Shown piece after piece: positions 1 to 8,044 of a stretch of 62,915 bases of DNA. The notes beneath the pieces were generated by a model. The model searched no databases, was not told the origin of the DNA, and saw only the letters and a list, made by a program, of their open reading frames with translations. Source of the DNA: Sphingomonadaceae bacterium (GTDB lineage: Bacteria; Pseudomonadota; Alphaproteobacteria; Sphingomonadales; Sphingomonadaceae). Location of the stretch: positions 1 through 62,915 of the forward strand of contig JANYGC010000059.1 in NCBI GenBank assembly GCA_025359425.1. Direction: 5' to 3'. Each line of letters opens with the position of its first letter. Within the stretch, counting starts at the first letter, position 1. The position numbers were made by a program, and so were the translations under genes.

Positions 1-893
1 GCCGCGGCAACCGTGACCGGCTTCATCACCGAGCCTAGTTCGTAGACCTGGTTGGTCACCCGGTTGAAGATGTTGGCCTCCCCCGCGCCGTCGATCAGGT
101 TGGGGTTGAATGACGGCAGCGAGGCGAGCGCGACCACTTCGCCGGTATCGACATCGAGGATCACCCCGGCCGCGCCCTTGGCATTGGTATCGAGCATGGC
201 GCGTGACATCTCGTCCTCGAGCGCGCCCTGCACCCGGGTGTCGATTGCCAGCATTGCCGGCGAGCCGCGCGTTGCGGGATCGGTCAGGCGCTGGTTGAAG
301 ACCTGCTCCATCCCGACATGGCCGCGCCCTTCAGCGTCGACAAAGCCGAGCACGTGCGCCGCCATCGAGCCCTGCGGGTAGAACCGCTCGGTCTCACGCG
401 GGAATTCCAGCGCTGGTTCGCCCAGCGCGTGAATCTTGTTGGCATCCTCGGGCATGATCCGGCGGCGCAGGTAGGCCGGCTTGCCGGCGGCGAGCCGCTT
501 GGTCATTTCGGCGACATCGAGATCGGGGAAGATGCGGCCCAGCGCTGCGGCGACAAATGCCGGGCTGTGGACCAGCGGCGGACCTTCGCCGCCGAGCGCC
601 GCGGGGTTGTACCACAACGAATAGGCCGGGAAGGCACGGGCGAGCGGAACGCCGTTGCGATCGGTGATATCGCCGCGCTGCGGCTGGAGCGCGGCGGCGA
701 GATCGGCGGCGCTCGGCACGCCCGAGAACAGCCCCAGGAACGCCAGCCGCAGCATTGCCGCGGTGGCAATCGCGCCAAACCCCAGGGCCACCCACAACAC
801 CCGCCACTTGGCCATCAGCAGACTGCGCGTGCGGACATTGACCAGATCGCGGCGGCCCGAGGTTATCGCAGTCGAGACGGCAATCGAGTTCAT
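1..893 (-). CDS. ftsI: Penicillin-binding protein 3 / FtsI, septal peptidoglycan transpeptidase (3' part outside window)
   Basis: Septal D,D-transpeptidase that cross-links peptidoglycan at the division site; inner-membrane anchored with a periplasmic catalytic domain. Reading from the ATG at 893, I see a short cytoplasmic N-terminus, a hydrophobic anchor at about residues 35-60, the PBP-dimer start RGDITDRNGVPLA, and the active-site tetrad SVMK at residues 288-291 just before the window ends. About 297 codons are present, so the SxN and KTG motifs lie outside. The start overlaps the stop of the ftsL-like gene by ATGA, showing translational coupling in the dcw cluster. The identification is secure from the motif and from the position after mraZ-rsmH-ftsL; only the C-terminal half cannot be judged. 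Confidence 0.93.
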   Translation of the reverse strand, partial: MNSIAVSTAITSGRRDLVNVRTRSLLMAKWRVLWVALGFGAIATAAMLRLAFLGLFSGVPSAADLAAALQPQRGDITDRNGVPLARAFPAYSLWYNPAALGGEGPPLVHSPAFVAAALGRIFPDLDVAEMTKRLAAGKPAYLRRRIMPEDANKIHALGEPALEFPRETERFYPQGSMAAHVLGFVDAEGRGHVGMEQVFNQRLTDPATRGSPAMLAIDTRVQGALEDEMSRAMLDTNAKGAAGVILDVDTGEVVALASLPSFNPNLIDGAGEANIFNRVTNQVYELGSVMKPVTVAA

Positions 894-1393
894 TCGCTGC
901 GGGCTCCACGCGGTTCGATGTGGCTCAGGCGGTCGCGCAGGGTCGCGGCGGTGGTCGCCTTGGCCTCGCCGTGCTTGGGCGGCTCGGCGGCCATCGCTTT
1001 GCCCGAGAGCGGCGAAACCATCGCCGGAACACTGCTGTCGTAAGCGGCGATTGCCGCGCTGGCGACGCGGATCGGGCTCGGTGCATCGGGCCCGCGCGCT
1101 TTGCCCAGCGCGGCGAGCTGGCGCTCGCCTTCAAGGTACTGCCCGGCGGTCGGTGCCTGATAGCCAAATTCGACGTCGTTCAAGGACTTCAATTGCTGCT
1201 GGTTGGCGCGCGTTTCGAACTCGGTTTCGAGGAACAGCTTCTGCTGCCTTGCCGAAGCGATCTGCCGCTCGGTCAGCCGCACCTGGCTTTTGACCGCGTT
1301 GACCTTGAAGGTCAGCACCACCGTAAAGGTAAAGCAGGTCAGCAGCACGGCAAACCAGCCGACCTGACGCAAGCGATCCTGGGTAAGGTTCAT
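890..1393 (-). CDS. ftsL: FtsL-like cell division protein
   Basis: Small bitopic division protein; FtsL normally works with FtsB and FtsQ to recruit and activate FtsW/FtsI. The 167 residues have one membrane segment at about 12-30 ([17 protein letters not shown]), followed by a charged, glutamine-rich helical stretch to about residue 80 that could form a coiled coil, then an Ala/Pro-rich low-complexity tail. Primary sequence is poorly conserved in this family, so the call rests mainly on size, topology and position between rsmH and ftsI, with ATGA overlaps on both sides. The long C-terminal tail is larger than in Escherichia coli FtsL (121 residues). Confidence 0.75.
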   Translation of the reverse strand: MNLTQDRLRQVGWFAVLLTCFTFTVVLTFKVNAVKSQVRLTERQIASARQQKLFLETEFETRANQQQLKSLNDVEFGYQAPTAGQYLEGERQLAALGKARGPDAPSPIRVASAAIAAYDSSVPAMVSPLSGKAMAAEPPKHGEAKATTAATLRDRLSHIEPRGARSE

Positions 1394-2340
1394 GCGGCCC
1401 TCCTGGGTCGTGGGCTGGCGGCGGAGCGCGTGGCAGCGCGCAGGGTGGCCGAGCGGGCGCGAGGGTTGCGGGCCAGCTCGGCAGTTGACGGACGCACTGC
1501 CTTGCCGACGGCAGCAAAGGTCGGGGCGAACTCGGGCGCGCTCTGCGGCAGGTGGCGCGAGGCGTTGGCCACGGCCCCGCTGGCATCGCGCAGGAACTGC
1601 TTGACGATCCGGTCCTCAAGGCTGTGGAAGGCCACCACCGCGAGCTTGCCGCCGGAACGCAGCAGTACCTCGGCCGCGTTCAAGCCGGCGGTCAACTCAT
1701 CAAGCTCGGCGTTGATGTGGATGCGGATCGCCTGAAAGCTGCGGGTTGCGGGGTCCTTGGGTGCGCCGGGATGGTAGCCCAGCGCCTTGCGCACCACGCT
1801 CGCCAGCTGCCCGGTGGTCTCGAGCGGGCGCGCGGCGACGATCGCACGGGCAACGCGGCGCGACTGGCGCTCCTCGCCATAGGTGTAGAGCACGTCGGCA
1901 ATCTCGCCCTCGGCGGCGGAGTTGAGGAAATCGGCGGCGCTTGTCCCGTCCTGCCCCATCCGCATATCGAGCGGCCCCTCAAGCGAGAAGGCGAACCCGC
2001 GCTGCGCCTGGTCAAGCTGCATCGAGGAAACGCCGATATCCATGACCACGCCATCGACCTGCGCCACGCCGACCGCGGCCATGGCATCGACCATTTCGGA
2101 AAAGCGCCGCGGATGGAGCACCAGCCGGGGCGGGTCCATCGCGGCTTCGGCCCAGCCCTGCCCGGCGGCAATCGCATCGGGATCGCGGTCGAAGGCGTGG
2201 ACGCTGGCCCCGGCGTCGAGCAGCCGGCGGGTATAGCCGCCGGCGCCGAAAGTCGCGTCGATGATGACCGCGCCGTCCAGCGGCTGCAATGCGGCGAGCA
2301 CTTCGTCGAGCAGGACCGGGATGTGCGGCGCAGCGCTCAC
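1390..2340 (-). CDS. rsmH: 16S rRNA m4C1402 methyltransferase RsmH
   Basis: S-adenosylmethionine-dependent N4-methylation of cytidine 1402 in 16S rRNA (formerly MraW). The protein begins with the family hallmark [13 protein letters not shown], followed by the SAM loop [14 protein letters not shown], and further on has [21 protein letters not shown] and the C-terminal [14 protein letters not shown]. About 316 residues, normal for the family. I chose the GTG at 2340 because it overlaps the mraZ stop as GTGA and gives the family's expected N-terminus; a longer open frame upstream has no homologous look. The 3' end overlaps ftsL by ATGA. Confidence 0.95.
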   Translation of the reverse strand: MSAAPHIPVLLDEVLAALQPLDGAVIIDATFGAGGYTRRLLDAGASVHAFDRDPDAIAAGQGWAEAAMDPPRLVLHPRRFSEMVDAMAAVGVAQVDGVVMDIGVSSMQLDQAQRGFAFSLEGPLDMRMGQDGTSAADFLNSAAEGEIADVLYTYGEERQSRRVARAIVAARPLETTGQLASVVRKALGYHPGAPKDPATRSFQAIRIHINAELDELTAGLNAAEVLLRSGGKLAVVAFHSLEDRIVKQFLRDASGAVANASRHLPQSAPEFAPTFAAVGKAVRPSTAELARNPRARSATLRAATRSAASPRPRRAA

Positions 2341-2840
2341 TTGCGGGTCTTCCCGGCCAGGGCCTGCGCTTCCAGATCGGCACAGGCCTCCTGCGCATCT
2401 TCCCAGCCCGCGCCCATCTTCGCGAGTTCGGCCGGGTTCCACAGCGTGAACATCTTGCCGCCACCCTGATAGAACAGGCTGGTAGTCAGCCCGCCGAGCT
2501 TGAAATAGCGTTCGGGCATGACGAACCGCCCGCTGTCATCGAACGGCACGCGGGCGAACCCGTACAGCTGCTGCGCGCGCAGATCGCGGTCGAATTCCTG
2601 CTGCCGTTCGAGCGCGATGGCTTCCTCACGGTCAAGCTCGGCCTCGAACTGGTCGGCGCGGGACAGGCCGAACCCGGTCAGGCATTTCCAGCGAGGATGT
2701 TTGGCAAGGCACAGCAGGCGTTCGCCGTGGCCGGATTCACGGACCGACTTGCGCAATTCGGGCGGCAGCACGAAGCGGCCCTTTTCGCCCAAAAGCGAAA
2801 AGCCTTGCCCGCTATAAGTGATCGCCTTGCCCGCCTCCAC
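2337..2840 (-). CDS. mraZ: Division/cell wall cluster transcriptional repressor MraZ
   Basis: DNA-binding repressor of its own dcw cluster, built of two AbrB/SpoVT-like halves. I see the first half as [20 protein letters not shown] and the second as [20 protein letters not shown]; the GRF(V)xP repeat is diagnostic. First gene of the mraZ-rsmH-ftsL-ftsI run. The frame is open further 5' to a TTG at 2885, but GTG at 2840 gives a conventional MraZ N-terminus of about 167 residues with a purine-rich stretch upstream, so I prefer it with moderate certainty. Likely autoregulated through the GGGA repeat array at 2996-3029. Confidence 0.9.
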   Translation of the reverse strand: MEAGKAITYSGQGFSLLGEKGRFVLPPELRKSVRESGHGERLLCLAKHPRWKCLTGFGLSRADQFEAELDREEAIALERQQEFDRDLRAQQLYGFARVPFDDSGRFVMPERYFKLGGLTTSLFYQGGGKMFTLWNPAELAKMGAGWEDAQEACADLEAQALAGKTRK

Positions 2841-2995
2841 GATCCGTCCCGCCTTTGCCGGTGTCCCGGTGCCCCGGTGCCCCAAGTAAAACTTCGCCTT
2901 CTCCGACCGCGCGTGAGCGCGTCCGGAGCAACCCGCATCGGGGTCGTCGGCAAGTCTGCATGTCGATGAAACGAAGCATTAACCCTGCTTTTGCA

Positions 2996-3029
2996 GGGAT
3001 GGAAGGGAAAATTGCGGGAATTTACGGGA
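2996..3029. promoter_or_regulatory. Candidate MraZ operator: four GGGA repeats at about 10-bp spacing
   Basis: On the plus strand GGGA occurs at 2996-2999, 3005-3008, 3016-3019 and 3026-3029, offsets of 9, 11 and 10 bases, so all fall on about one helical face. MraZ is known to bind tandem short G-rich boxes at 10-bp spacing upstream of mraZ. The array lies between the likely promoter and the mraZ start. The site assignment is inference from spacing and position. Confidence 0.6.
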
Positions 3030-3056
3030 TAACACGTTAACTTATTGATAAATATA

Positions 3057-3085
3057 GATTTAAAACCGCATCGAACGATCGCCAA
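3057..3085 (-). promoter_or_regulatory. Possible sigma-70 promoter for the mraZ cluster
   Basis: Reading leftwards, TTGGCG (3080-3085) and TAAATC (3057-3062) are separated by 17 bases in an AT-rich patch that stands out from the GC-rich surroundings. It would give a leader of about 200 bases that includes the GGGA array. The rest of the 344-base gap 2841-3184 shows nothing else I recognise. Weak match, position-based. Confidence 0.3.
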
Positions 3086-3184
3086 TACGCGATGTTTCTA
3101 ATATGTTCCACACAAAAATCAAGGGTTTAGCTGGCGACTCTGGCAGGATCCGCGAACTGTCCCGTCAAATCCCGCGACTCCAGC

Positions 3185-3904
3185 TTAGTGGGCCAGAAAC
3201 GCGCTATCCAGCAGCAGGCCGAACGCCCGCGCGCGCTCACCCGCAGGATCGTCGCGTTCCAGCACCGCGGCATCGGCCAAGCCGACCACCCGGCCTTTGC
3301 CGATCGCGCAGGTCACCGCCAGCCCGTCCGCCCACAACCGGCAATTGGCTTGACCGCGCGTGGCAAAGGTTCCGGCCAGCACGGTCGGGACCGACACCCC
3401 CATCACCTCGCGAACCAACAGTTCGAGCGGCTGGGCAGCATCGAACTGCAGTTCGAGCCCCCAGCGGGTCAGAATCGGAGAGAGCATCGCGGCGGCTTGC
3501 GGGCGGCGCGGATCGCCGAGCGGATAAGGCGATTCCTCGGTATAGGCCGGGTCGGCGAGCAGCAACACTTGCCCGCCGCCGCGCACCCAGTCGTCCAGCG
3601 CGACGTTCTCGGCCGGGCTGAGTACGCGCGGCTGCGCGATCACCAGCCGGGTGATCCCGGCGAGCGAGCGCGGCCCTGCTGCCAAGGTCAGCGTATCGAG
3701 CGGCACCACCTGGCCCTGCCGCGCCAGCGCTGCCTTGGCCCAATGCGGCGGCTGGTCGCGGCGCACTTCGCTGCCAAGATCGGTCTGGCCGCTCCACAGC
3801 AGCGGGAGCGAGGTGAACAGTGCGATAGGTTTGGACGAAACAGGCTGGCGCTGCAGGCTGAACCAGCCGATCAGGCCCAGCGCGAGCGCCAGCCCGAGCG
3901 CCAC
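3185..3904 (-). CDS. Membrane-anchored hypothetical protein with GldG/DUF4350-like periplasmic domain
   Basis: About 239 residues: an N-terminal hydrophobic anchor (ALGLALALGLIGWFSL), then a soluble domain with the pattern LVIAQPRVLSPAENVALDDW followed by GGGQVLLLADP. That pattern (stay on a flank, set aside a line, then a strand of small hydrophobics) resembles the GldG/DUF4350 families, which adopt a glutamine-amidotransferase-like fold without catalytic residues. I can give no reaction. The start is a GTG; an ATT eight codons further 5', overlapping the stop of the upstream gene, would give a more basic N-terminus (INKTTFRLV) and is an alternative. Forms a pair with the 116-residue protein upstream. 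Confidence 0.6.
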   Translation of the reverse strand: MALGLALALGLIGWFSLQRQPVSSKPIALFTSLPLLWSGQTDLGSEVRRDQPPHWAKAALARQGQVVPLDTLTLAAGPRSLAGITRLVIAQPRVLSPAENVALDDWVRGGGQVLLLADPAYTEESPYPLGDPRRPQAAAMLSPILTRWGLELQFDAAQPLELLVREVMGVSVPTVLAGTFATRGQANCRLWADGLAVTCAIGKGRVVGLADAAVLERDDPAGERARAFGLLLDSAFLAH

Positions 3905-3923
3905 CAGACGGAATGTGGTTTTG

Positions 3924-4274
3924 TTAATGCTGCGCCCCGGCAGGCGGCGGGACGGTTATGGGTGCCGGAGCCTTGGCGCGCGGTGCTGTCTCGGGCTGCT
4001 GCGAGGGCACCACTCCGATATCGGCCAACGGATCGCTGCCCTGCGCGGCGCTCGCGCTGGCAGCGGCCGAGCTTTGCGGACGGGCATCGGCCTGCCGCGC
4101 GCGGTCATTGATGATGTTGGCGAGCCCGACCACCAGCACGATCGCGGCGATCCCGAACAGCCCCGACTGCAAGCGCTGCACGGCCTGGGCACGCAATTCG
4201 CGCGCGCTCGGCGGCTCATAGTGCTGCGGAGCGACAAGTGGTTGCAATACCCGAAGTGGCGGTTTTGTTGCCAT
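3924..4274 (-). CDS. Hypothetical single-pass membrane protein
   Basis: 116 residues, not recognised as a named family. A Pro/Arg-rich cytoplasmic N-terminus is followed by one membrane helix at about residues 39-56 (SGLFGIAAIVLVVGLANII), then an Ala/Pro/Ser-rich tail ending in PPPAGAQH. It is immediately upstream of the GldG/DUF4350-like gene on the same strand, 19 bases away, and the two may be co-transcribed and work together at the membrane. Function unknown. Confidence 0.6.
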   Translation of the reverse strand: MATKPPLRVLQPLVAPQHYEPPSARELRAQAVQRLQSGLFGIAAIVLVVGLANIINDRARQADARPQSSAAASASAAQGSDPLADIGVVPSQQPETAPRAKAPAPITVPPPAGAQH

Positions 4275-4294
4275 CTGCGGGGAAGCTTAGCCGA

Positions 4295-5296
4295 TCAGGC
4301 CAGCCAAGGGAAGACCTGCAATCCTTTGCTGCGCAGCCACTCCGCATTGTAGAGGCTCGAGAGGTAGCGGAAGCCGGTGTCGCACAGGATCGTCGCAACC
4401 CGCACATCCTCGCGCCCTTCCGCCACCAGTTGCTGGCCCAGCGCAATCGCGCCCGCGACATTGATCCCCGATGACAGGCCGAGGCACAGACCCTCTTCGG
4501 ACAGCAGCCGCCCGACCCATTCGAGGCCTTCCTCGTCCGAAATGCGGAACTGGGTATCGATCGGCGCGCCTTCGAGATTAGCGGTGATCCGCCCCTGCCC
4601 GATTCCCTCGGCGACCGAAGAACCTTCGGCGCGAAGTTCGCCATTGGCATAGTAATTGTACAGCGCCGCGCCGTGCGGATCGGTCAGCGCGATGCGGACA
4701 GTCTCGTCGAACGCCTTGAGCCCCAGCCCGACCCCGGCGATGGTCCCGCCGGTGCCCGCAGCGCAAGTGAAGCCATCGATCCGGCCGCCGAGCTGCTCCC
4801 AGATCTCGCGCGCGGTGCTTTCGATATGCGCCTTGCGGTTGGCGACATTGTCAAACTGGTTGGCCCAGACCGCGCCCTCGGTCTCCTCGGCGATCCGCCG
4901 CGAGGTGTGGACGAAATGCCCCGGATTGGAGAACGGCGCGGGCGGGACCAGCACCAGTTCGGCCCCCAATGCGCGCAAGGTGTCCATTTTTTCCTTGGAC
5001 TGGTTCTCGGGCATGACGATTACGGTCTTGTAGCCGAGCGCATTGGCGACCAGCGCGAGCCCGATCCCGGTGTTGCCGGCAGTGCCTTCGACAATCGTCC
5101 CGCCGGGCAGAAGCAAGCCCTTGTCCTCGGCATCGCGGACGATCCACAGCGCAGCACGGTCCTTGACCGAAGCGCCGGGGTTGGCGAATTCGCACTTGCC
5201 CCAGATCTCGCACCCGGCCGCTTCGCTTGGCCCCTGGAGCAGCACCAGCGGCGTATTGCCGATCAGATCGAGCGTGGAAGAACGGGTTCCGGTCAT
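4295..5296 (-). CDS. cysK: Cysteine synthase family PLP enzyme (O-acetylserine sulfhydrylase-like)
   Basis: Pyridoxal-phosphate enzyme of the beta-replacement family; expected to form L-cysteine from O-acetylserine and sulfide in the cytoplasm. Visible motifs are LIGNTPLV at the N-terminus, NPGASVKDRAAL with the PLP lysine at residue 45, the substrate loop EGTAGNTGIG, and the phosphate-binding GTGGTIAG. 333 residues, normal for CysK-type enzymes. The ATG at 5296 was chosen because it puts the conserved N-terminus in place; a longer frame starts 36 bases earlier. Because no cysE or sulfur genes are adjacent, a cystathionine-beta-synthase-like or other family specificity cannot be excluded. Confidence 0.88.
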   Translation of the reverse strand: MTGTRSSTLDLIGNTPLVLLQGPSEAAGCEIWGKCEFANPGASVKDRAALWIVRDAEDKGLLLPGGTIVEGTAGNTGIGLALVANALGYKTVIVMPENQSKEKMDTLRALGAELVLVPPAPFSNPGHFVHTSRRIAEETEGAVWANQFDNVANRKAHIESTAREIWEQLGGRIDGFTCAAGTGGTIAGVGLGLKAFDETVRIALTDPHGAALYNYYANGELRAEGSSVAEGIGQGRITANLEGAPIDTQFRISDEEGLEWVGRLLSEEGLCLGLSSGINVAGAIALGQQLVAEGREDVRVATILCDTGFRYLSSLYNAEWLRSKGLQVFPWLA

Positions 5297-5358
5297 GCCG
5301 TCAGAGTTACGCAGCGCGTGGCCCGCATGCAATGCAAATGCGCTTGCACGGCCTCAAG

Positions 5359-5676
5359 TCAGTCTTCGGGGGCGATCGTCACCTTCAACCCGTCGAGAGC
5401 GTCGCTCATCTGCAGCTGGCACGACAGCCGCGAATTGTCCTGGCGGTGATCGGTGCTGTCGAGCAGATCGTTCTCGTCCTCGCCGAGCGACGCGACCTTG
5501 TCGGCAAAGGCTGCATCGACATAGACGTGGCAGGTCGCGCACGAGCAGCACCCACCGCACAGCGCGAGCAATTCGTCGAAGCCGTTGTCGCGGATCGCTT
5601 CCATCACCGAGACGCCGCTCGCGGCATCGACTTCCTGTTCGACGCCGGCACGATTGACCACAACGAGCTTGGGCAT
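5359..5676 (-). CDS. 2Fe-2S ferredoxin, adrenodoxin type
   Basis: Soluble one-electron carrier of about 105 residues. The cluster ligands fit the C-x5-C-x2-C-x36-C pattern: C40, C46, C49 and C86. Adrenodoxin/Fdx-type proteins serve cytochromes P450, dioxygenases or Fe-S assembly. Oddly, the loop reads [10 protein letters not shown], so there are two additional cysteines (C43, C44) inside the x5 stretch, where related proteins usually have small residues such as Ser. Stands alone between cysK and the divergent glycosylase, so its redox partner cannot be inferred from context. Confidence 0.9.
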   Translation of the reverse strand: MPKLVVVNRAGVEQEVDAASGVSVMEAIRDNGFDELLALCGGCCSCATCHVYVDAAFADKVASLGEDENDLLDSTDHRQDNSRLSCQLQMSDALDGLKVTIAPED

Positions 5677-5765
5677 TCCGCATCATCCTTTTGCCAGATA
5701 GCGCCTGTTCGCGCCTTGGCGCGGCTGCTACCGAACCGGCTTTCCTTTGGCAAGCGGGACTGGTG

Positions 5766-6383
5766 ATGGGCATTAGCGCGAAGCAGATGAAGCACGACCT
5801 CGATGCTTTGGCGGCAATCGAGCCGGGCATTGCCCGCGCGCTCGCCGCTGCCGGCTATCCCGAACCGCGCATCCGCCCGCGCGGCTATGGCACCTTGATG
5901 CGCACGATCGTCGGCCAGCAGGTCAGCGTCGCCGCTGCGGCATCGATGTGGCGCAAGTTCGAGGCGTTCGCCGGCGCAGACCTGGACCCTGAGAAAATCC
6001 TCGCCGCCGAATTCGATACGCTGCGCGCCTGCGGGCTTTCCCGGCAAAAGCAGGGCTATATGCGGTCGTTGTGCGAACTGGTGGTGAGCGGCGACCTCGA
6101 TTTCGAAGCGCTCGCGGCAGACGATGAAGACGCCATCGCCCAGCTTACCAAGATCAAGGGGATCGGGCGCTGGTCAGCCGAGATCTACCTGCTGTTCGCC
6201 GAAGGGCGCGGCGACATGTGGCCGGCGGGCGACCTTGCGGTGCAAGCCGGACTGCACAAAATCCTCGGCCTGGAAGCGCGCCCAAGCGAAAAGCAGACCC
6301 GCGAGCTCGCCGAACCCTGGCGCCCGCACCGCGGCGCAGCGGCGATTTTCACGTGGCATTGCTATAACAACCCGGCGCTGTAG
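5766..6383 (+). CDS. DNA-3-methyladenine glycosylase II family protein (HhH-GPD)
   Basis: Base-excision repair glycosylase removing alkylated purines. 205 residues. I see the helix-hairpin-helix LTKIKGIGRWSAEIYLLF and the catalytic aspartate in WPAGDLAVQ, with GQQVSVAAA in the N-terminal half; the short length matches single-domain HhH-GPD proteins rather than full AlkA. The ATG at 5766 gives a clean N-terminus (MGISAKQMKHDL). The last nine codons (WHCYNNPAL) recur about 1.7 kb downstream at 8045-8073 with their own stop, flanking an inserted segment. Confidence 0.88.
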   Translation: MGISAKQMKHDLDALAAIEPGIARALAAAGYPEPRIRPRGYGTLMRTIVGQQVSVAAAASMWRKFEAFAGADLDPEKILAAEFDTLRACGLSRQKQGYMRSLCELVVSGDLDFEALAADDEDAIAQLTKIKGIGRWSAEIYLLFAEGRGDMWPAGDLAVQAGLHKILGLEARPSEKQTRELAEPWRPHRGAAAIFTWHCYNNPAL

Positions 6384-6399
6384 AGGCGCTGGCATAACA
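6354..6399 (+). repeat. Left copy of a duplicated gene end flanking the 1.7-kb insert
   Basis: The 26 bases 6354-6379 (encoding WHCYNNPA and part of the next codon) recur at 8045-8070 with a single C/T difference. The match resumes after a 7-base length difference at GGCATAACA (6391-6399 and 8089-8097), so the original duplicated block was probably about 50 bases: the glycosylase end plus the spacer up to the next gene's start codon. Confidence 0.85.
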
Positions 6400-6489
6400 A
6401 CGAGAAGGCCGCTTATCCCGAGAAGAAGGGTTCGTTTGAAACCGAGGCATAAACGGCATCTTTCGGGTGGTTTCTTAACTTCCTGCAAC

Positions 6490-6514
6490 GTCCGAAATGG
6501 GGTGGAAAACGGAC
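6490..6514. repeat. Short palindromic repeat GTCCG-N15-CGGAC (copy 1)
   Basis: 25-base unit with 5-base inverted ends. The inner sequence (AAATGGGGTGGAAAA) matches the second copy at 7909-7933 in the pattern .AAT.GGGT.G, in the same orientation. The two copies lie near the two ends of the inserted segment. Similar GTCCG-type palindromes occur between genes in sphingomonads, as I recall. Confidence 0.55.
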
Positions 6515-6568
6515 ATTGAGCTATTCCCAAAATCGGCTCAATGATGACGGTCCATGGGAGCGAGAACA

Positions 6569-6667
6569 ATGCGGCCTGTCATTTCGCTCGGCGCGGCCGC
6601 CCTGGGAAGCTGTACCTCGGCCATCGCGGGGGAATCGCCACACTTGCAGCGCTGGAATGGAGCTTGA
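6569..6667 (+). CDS. Short ORF (32 codons) preceding the substrate-binding protein
   Basis: ATG at 6569 with a purine-rich GGGAG about 10 bases upstream, ending in TGA two bases before the substrate-binding protein's ATG. The peptide begins MRPVISLGAAALGSCTSAIA, which looks like a short signal or lipobox segment. It could be a leader peptide coupling translation to the next gene, a decayed signal-peptide fragment, or a chance frame. Nothing else is evident in 6400-6568 apart from the GTCCG palindrome. Confidence 0.3.
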   Translation: MRPVISLGAAALGSCTSAIAGESPHLQRWNGA

Positions 6668-6669
6668 GC

Positions 6670-7656
6670 ATGATTGGTTCTCTTAGCCGCCGCTCGTTCA
6701 CTGGCCTCGCGGTTGCGTCGGCAACGTCGTTGATGGCGGGCTGCGCACATCGCCCGAATCCCCGCCCCGCCCGCATCGGCTTCATGATCGGCGAGGGCTA
6801 TCCCACCTTTGTCGAGGCATTTCGAAGCGAGCTCCTCCGCCTTGGCTACGTGGAAGGCGAGAATTTGCTTCTCGAAAGCCGCGTTTCTCGCGGCAGCGGC
6901 GACCTAAAGCGCCAGGCACGCGAGCTTGCAGCCCTAAACCTCGACGTGATCGTCGCTGCCGCGCTCCCTCAGGCACTGGAGCTTAAGGCAGTAGGCACCT
7001 CGACGCCTGTCGTAGTGGTCACTGCGCCGGGATTCGTGGCGAACGGCCTTACCCGGTCCTTGCAGCGTCCGAGCGGCAACTTCACGGGCATCGATGAGTT
7101 GCCCGCCGGCATAACGGCCAAGCGCTTGAGGCTACTCGCCACGGCCGCGCCGCACGTGCGCAAAGTCGCGCTGCTCTCCACCACGCCCGGCAGCGTTAGT
7201 CACGGAATTCAATTGGCCGACGCGGAGGATGAAGCTTCGAAGATGCGTGTCGCTGTCAAAGCATATCGTGCAACATCACGCGCTGAGCTCGATCAGGCAC
7301 TAGCCGGAATCGCCGCGGATGGCATGCAGGGCCTCGTGAACTTTCAGGGCGGCCTGTCCCTAAGCAATCGCGACGTGATCATAGATTTCGTCAAGCGGCA
7401 CCGGCTACCGGCCATTTACCAATCGAGGCTATTCGTTCAGTCTGGAGGGCTGATGGCGCTGTCCCCGGACCAGGAAGAGCAGTTCCGGCTCGCCGCGAGA
7501 TATGCCGTTCGAGTGGTACACGGAGCAACGCCTAGCGAGCTGCCGATACTGCACCCCGGTCGCTATTATCTCTCTGTGAAACTCAGCGCAGCCGCAGAGA
7601 TCGGACTCAAGCTGCCACAGCCACTACTGCAGCAAGCCGATTTCCTGCTCCCCTAA
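6670..7656 (+). CDS. ABC transporter substrate-binding lipoprotein, COG2984 type, orphan
   Basis: Periplasmic solute-binding protein of the ABC_sub_bind family. 328 residues. The N-terminus has a twin arginine (SRRSFTGLA) followed by a lipobox (LMAGC), suggesting Tat export and lipid anchoring. The body starts RIGFMIGEGYPTFVEAFRSELLRLGY and contains the family features GDLKRQARELAALNLDVIVA and LSPDQEEQFRLAARYAVRV. No permease or ATPase is adjacent, as is common for solitary members, so the ligand and partners are unknown. Codon choice looks less GC-extreme than its neighbours, and it sits inside a segment bounded by duplicated glycosylase 3' ends, so it was probably inserted here. Confidence 0.85.
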   Translation: MIGSLSRRSFTGLAVASATSLMAGCAHRPNPRPARIGFMIGEGYPTFVEAFRSELLRLGYVEGENLLLESRVSRGSGDLKRQARELAALNLDVIVAAALPQALELKAVGTSTPVVVVTAPGFVANGLTRSLQRPSGNFTGIDELPAGITAKRLRLLATAAPHVRKVALLSTTPGSVSHGIQLADAEDEASKMRVAVKAYRATSRAELDQALAGIAADGMQGLVNFQGGLSLSNRDVIIDFVKRHRLPAIYQSRLFVQSGGLMALSPDQEEQFRLAARYAVRVVHGATPSELPILHPGRYYLSVKLSAAAEIGLKLPQPLLQQADFLLP

Positions 7657-7689
7657 TCCGCATTGGGTGCAAGTCTGGCGTCCGCGATG

Positions 7690-7845
7690 GACGGAAGCAG
7701 ACGCGGGCTGCCGCTTGCACGACTCCGCGCCTGCCGCCTTTACTTGCGAACGATCGTGTTGATGAACGATCGCGACGTCCGGGCGCAGGAGCCGGATTTG
7801 GAGGTCTCGCAAAGTAATCTTTGCATCCTTGAGAACCGTCTCCAT
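7690..7845 (-). pseudogene. Possible remnant of a SnoaL/SgcJ-like protein
   Basis: In one minus-strand frame the stretch METVLKDAKITLRDLQIRLL and then RPDVAIVHQHD looks like real protein: the core strand pattern of SnoaL/SgcJ-EcaC (NTF2-fold) proteins. Coherence is lost after that and a stop lies two codons upstream of the M. I read it as a decayed fragment brought in with the insert. Together with 7846-8044 it fills the 440-base gap after the substrate-binding gene; apart from the palindrome at 7909-7933 I see nothing else there. Confidence 0.3.
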
Positions 7846-7908
7846 GCGCGCTCACTGACCGCTGGTGATCAGCGCCGTGAGGAGCCGCTTCGCTGGGATC
7901 AGCTGAGT

Positions 7909-7933
7909 GTCCGCAATCGGGTCGTTTCCGGAC
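7909..7933. repeat. Short palindromic repeat GTCCG-N15-CGGAC (copy 2)
   Basis: Same length and orientation as the unit at 6490-6514; inner sequence CAATCGGGTCGTTTC. It is followed at once by a further CAGTCCGC, so the array may have been longer. Confidence 0.55.
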
Positions 7934-8044
7934 AGTCCGCTTTTGCGCGAAAAATTGGAAATGCAGACATTGCGCTCAACTGCATTTCAGGTTCAAAACC
8001 GCAGAGTTGTGGGGATTATGACAGTTCACAACCACGCAGACCGC

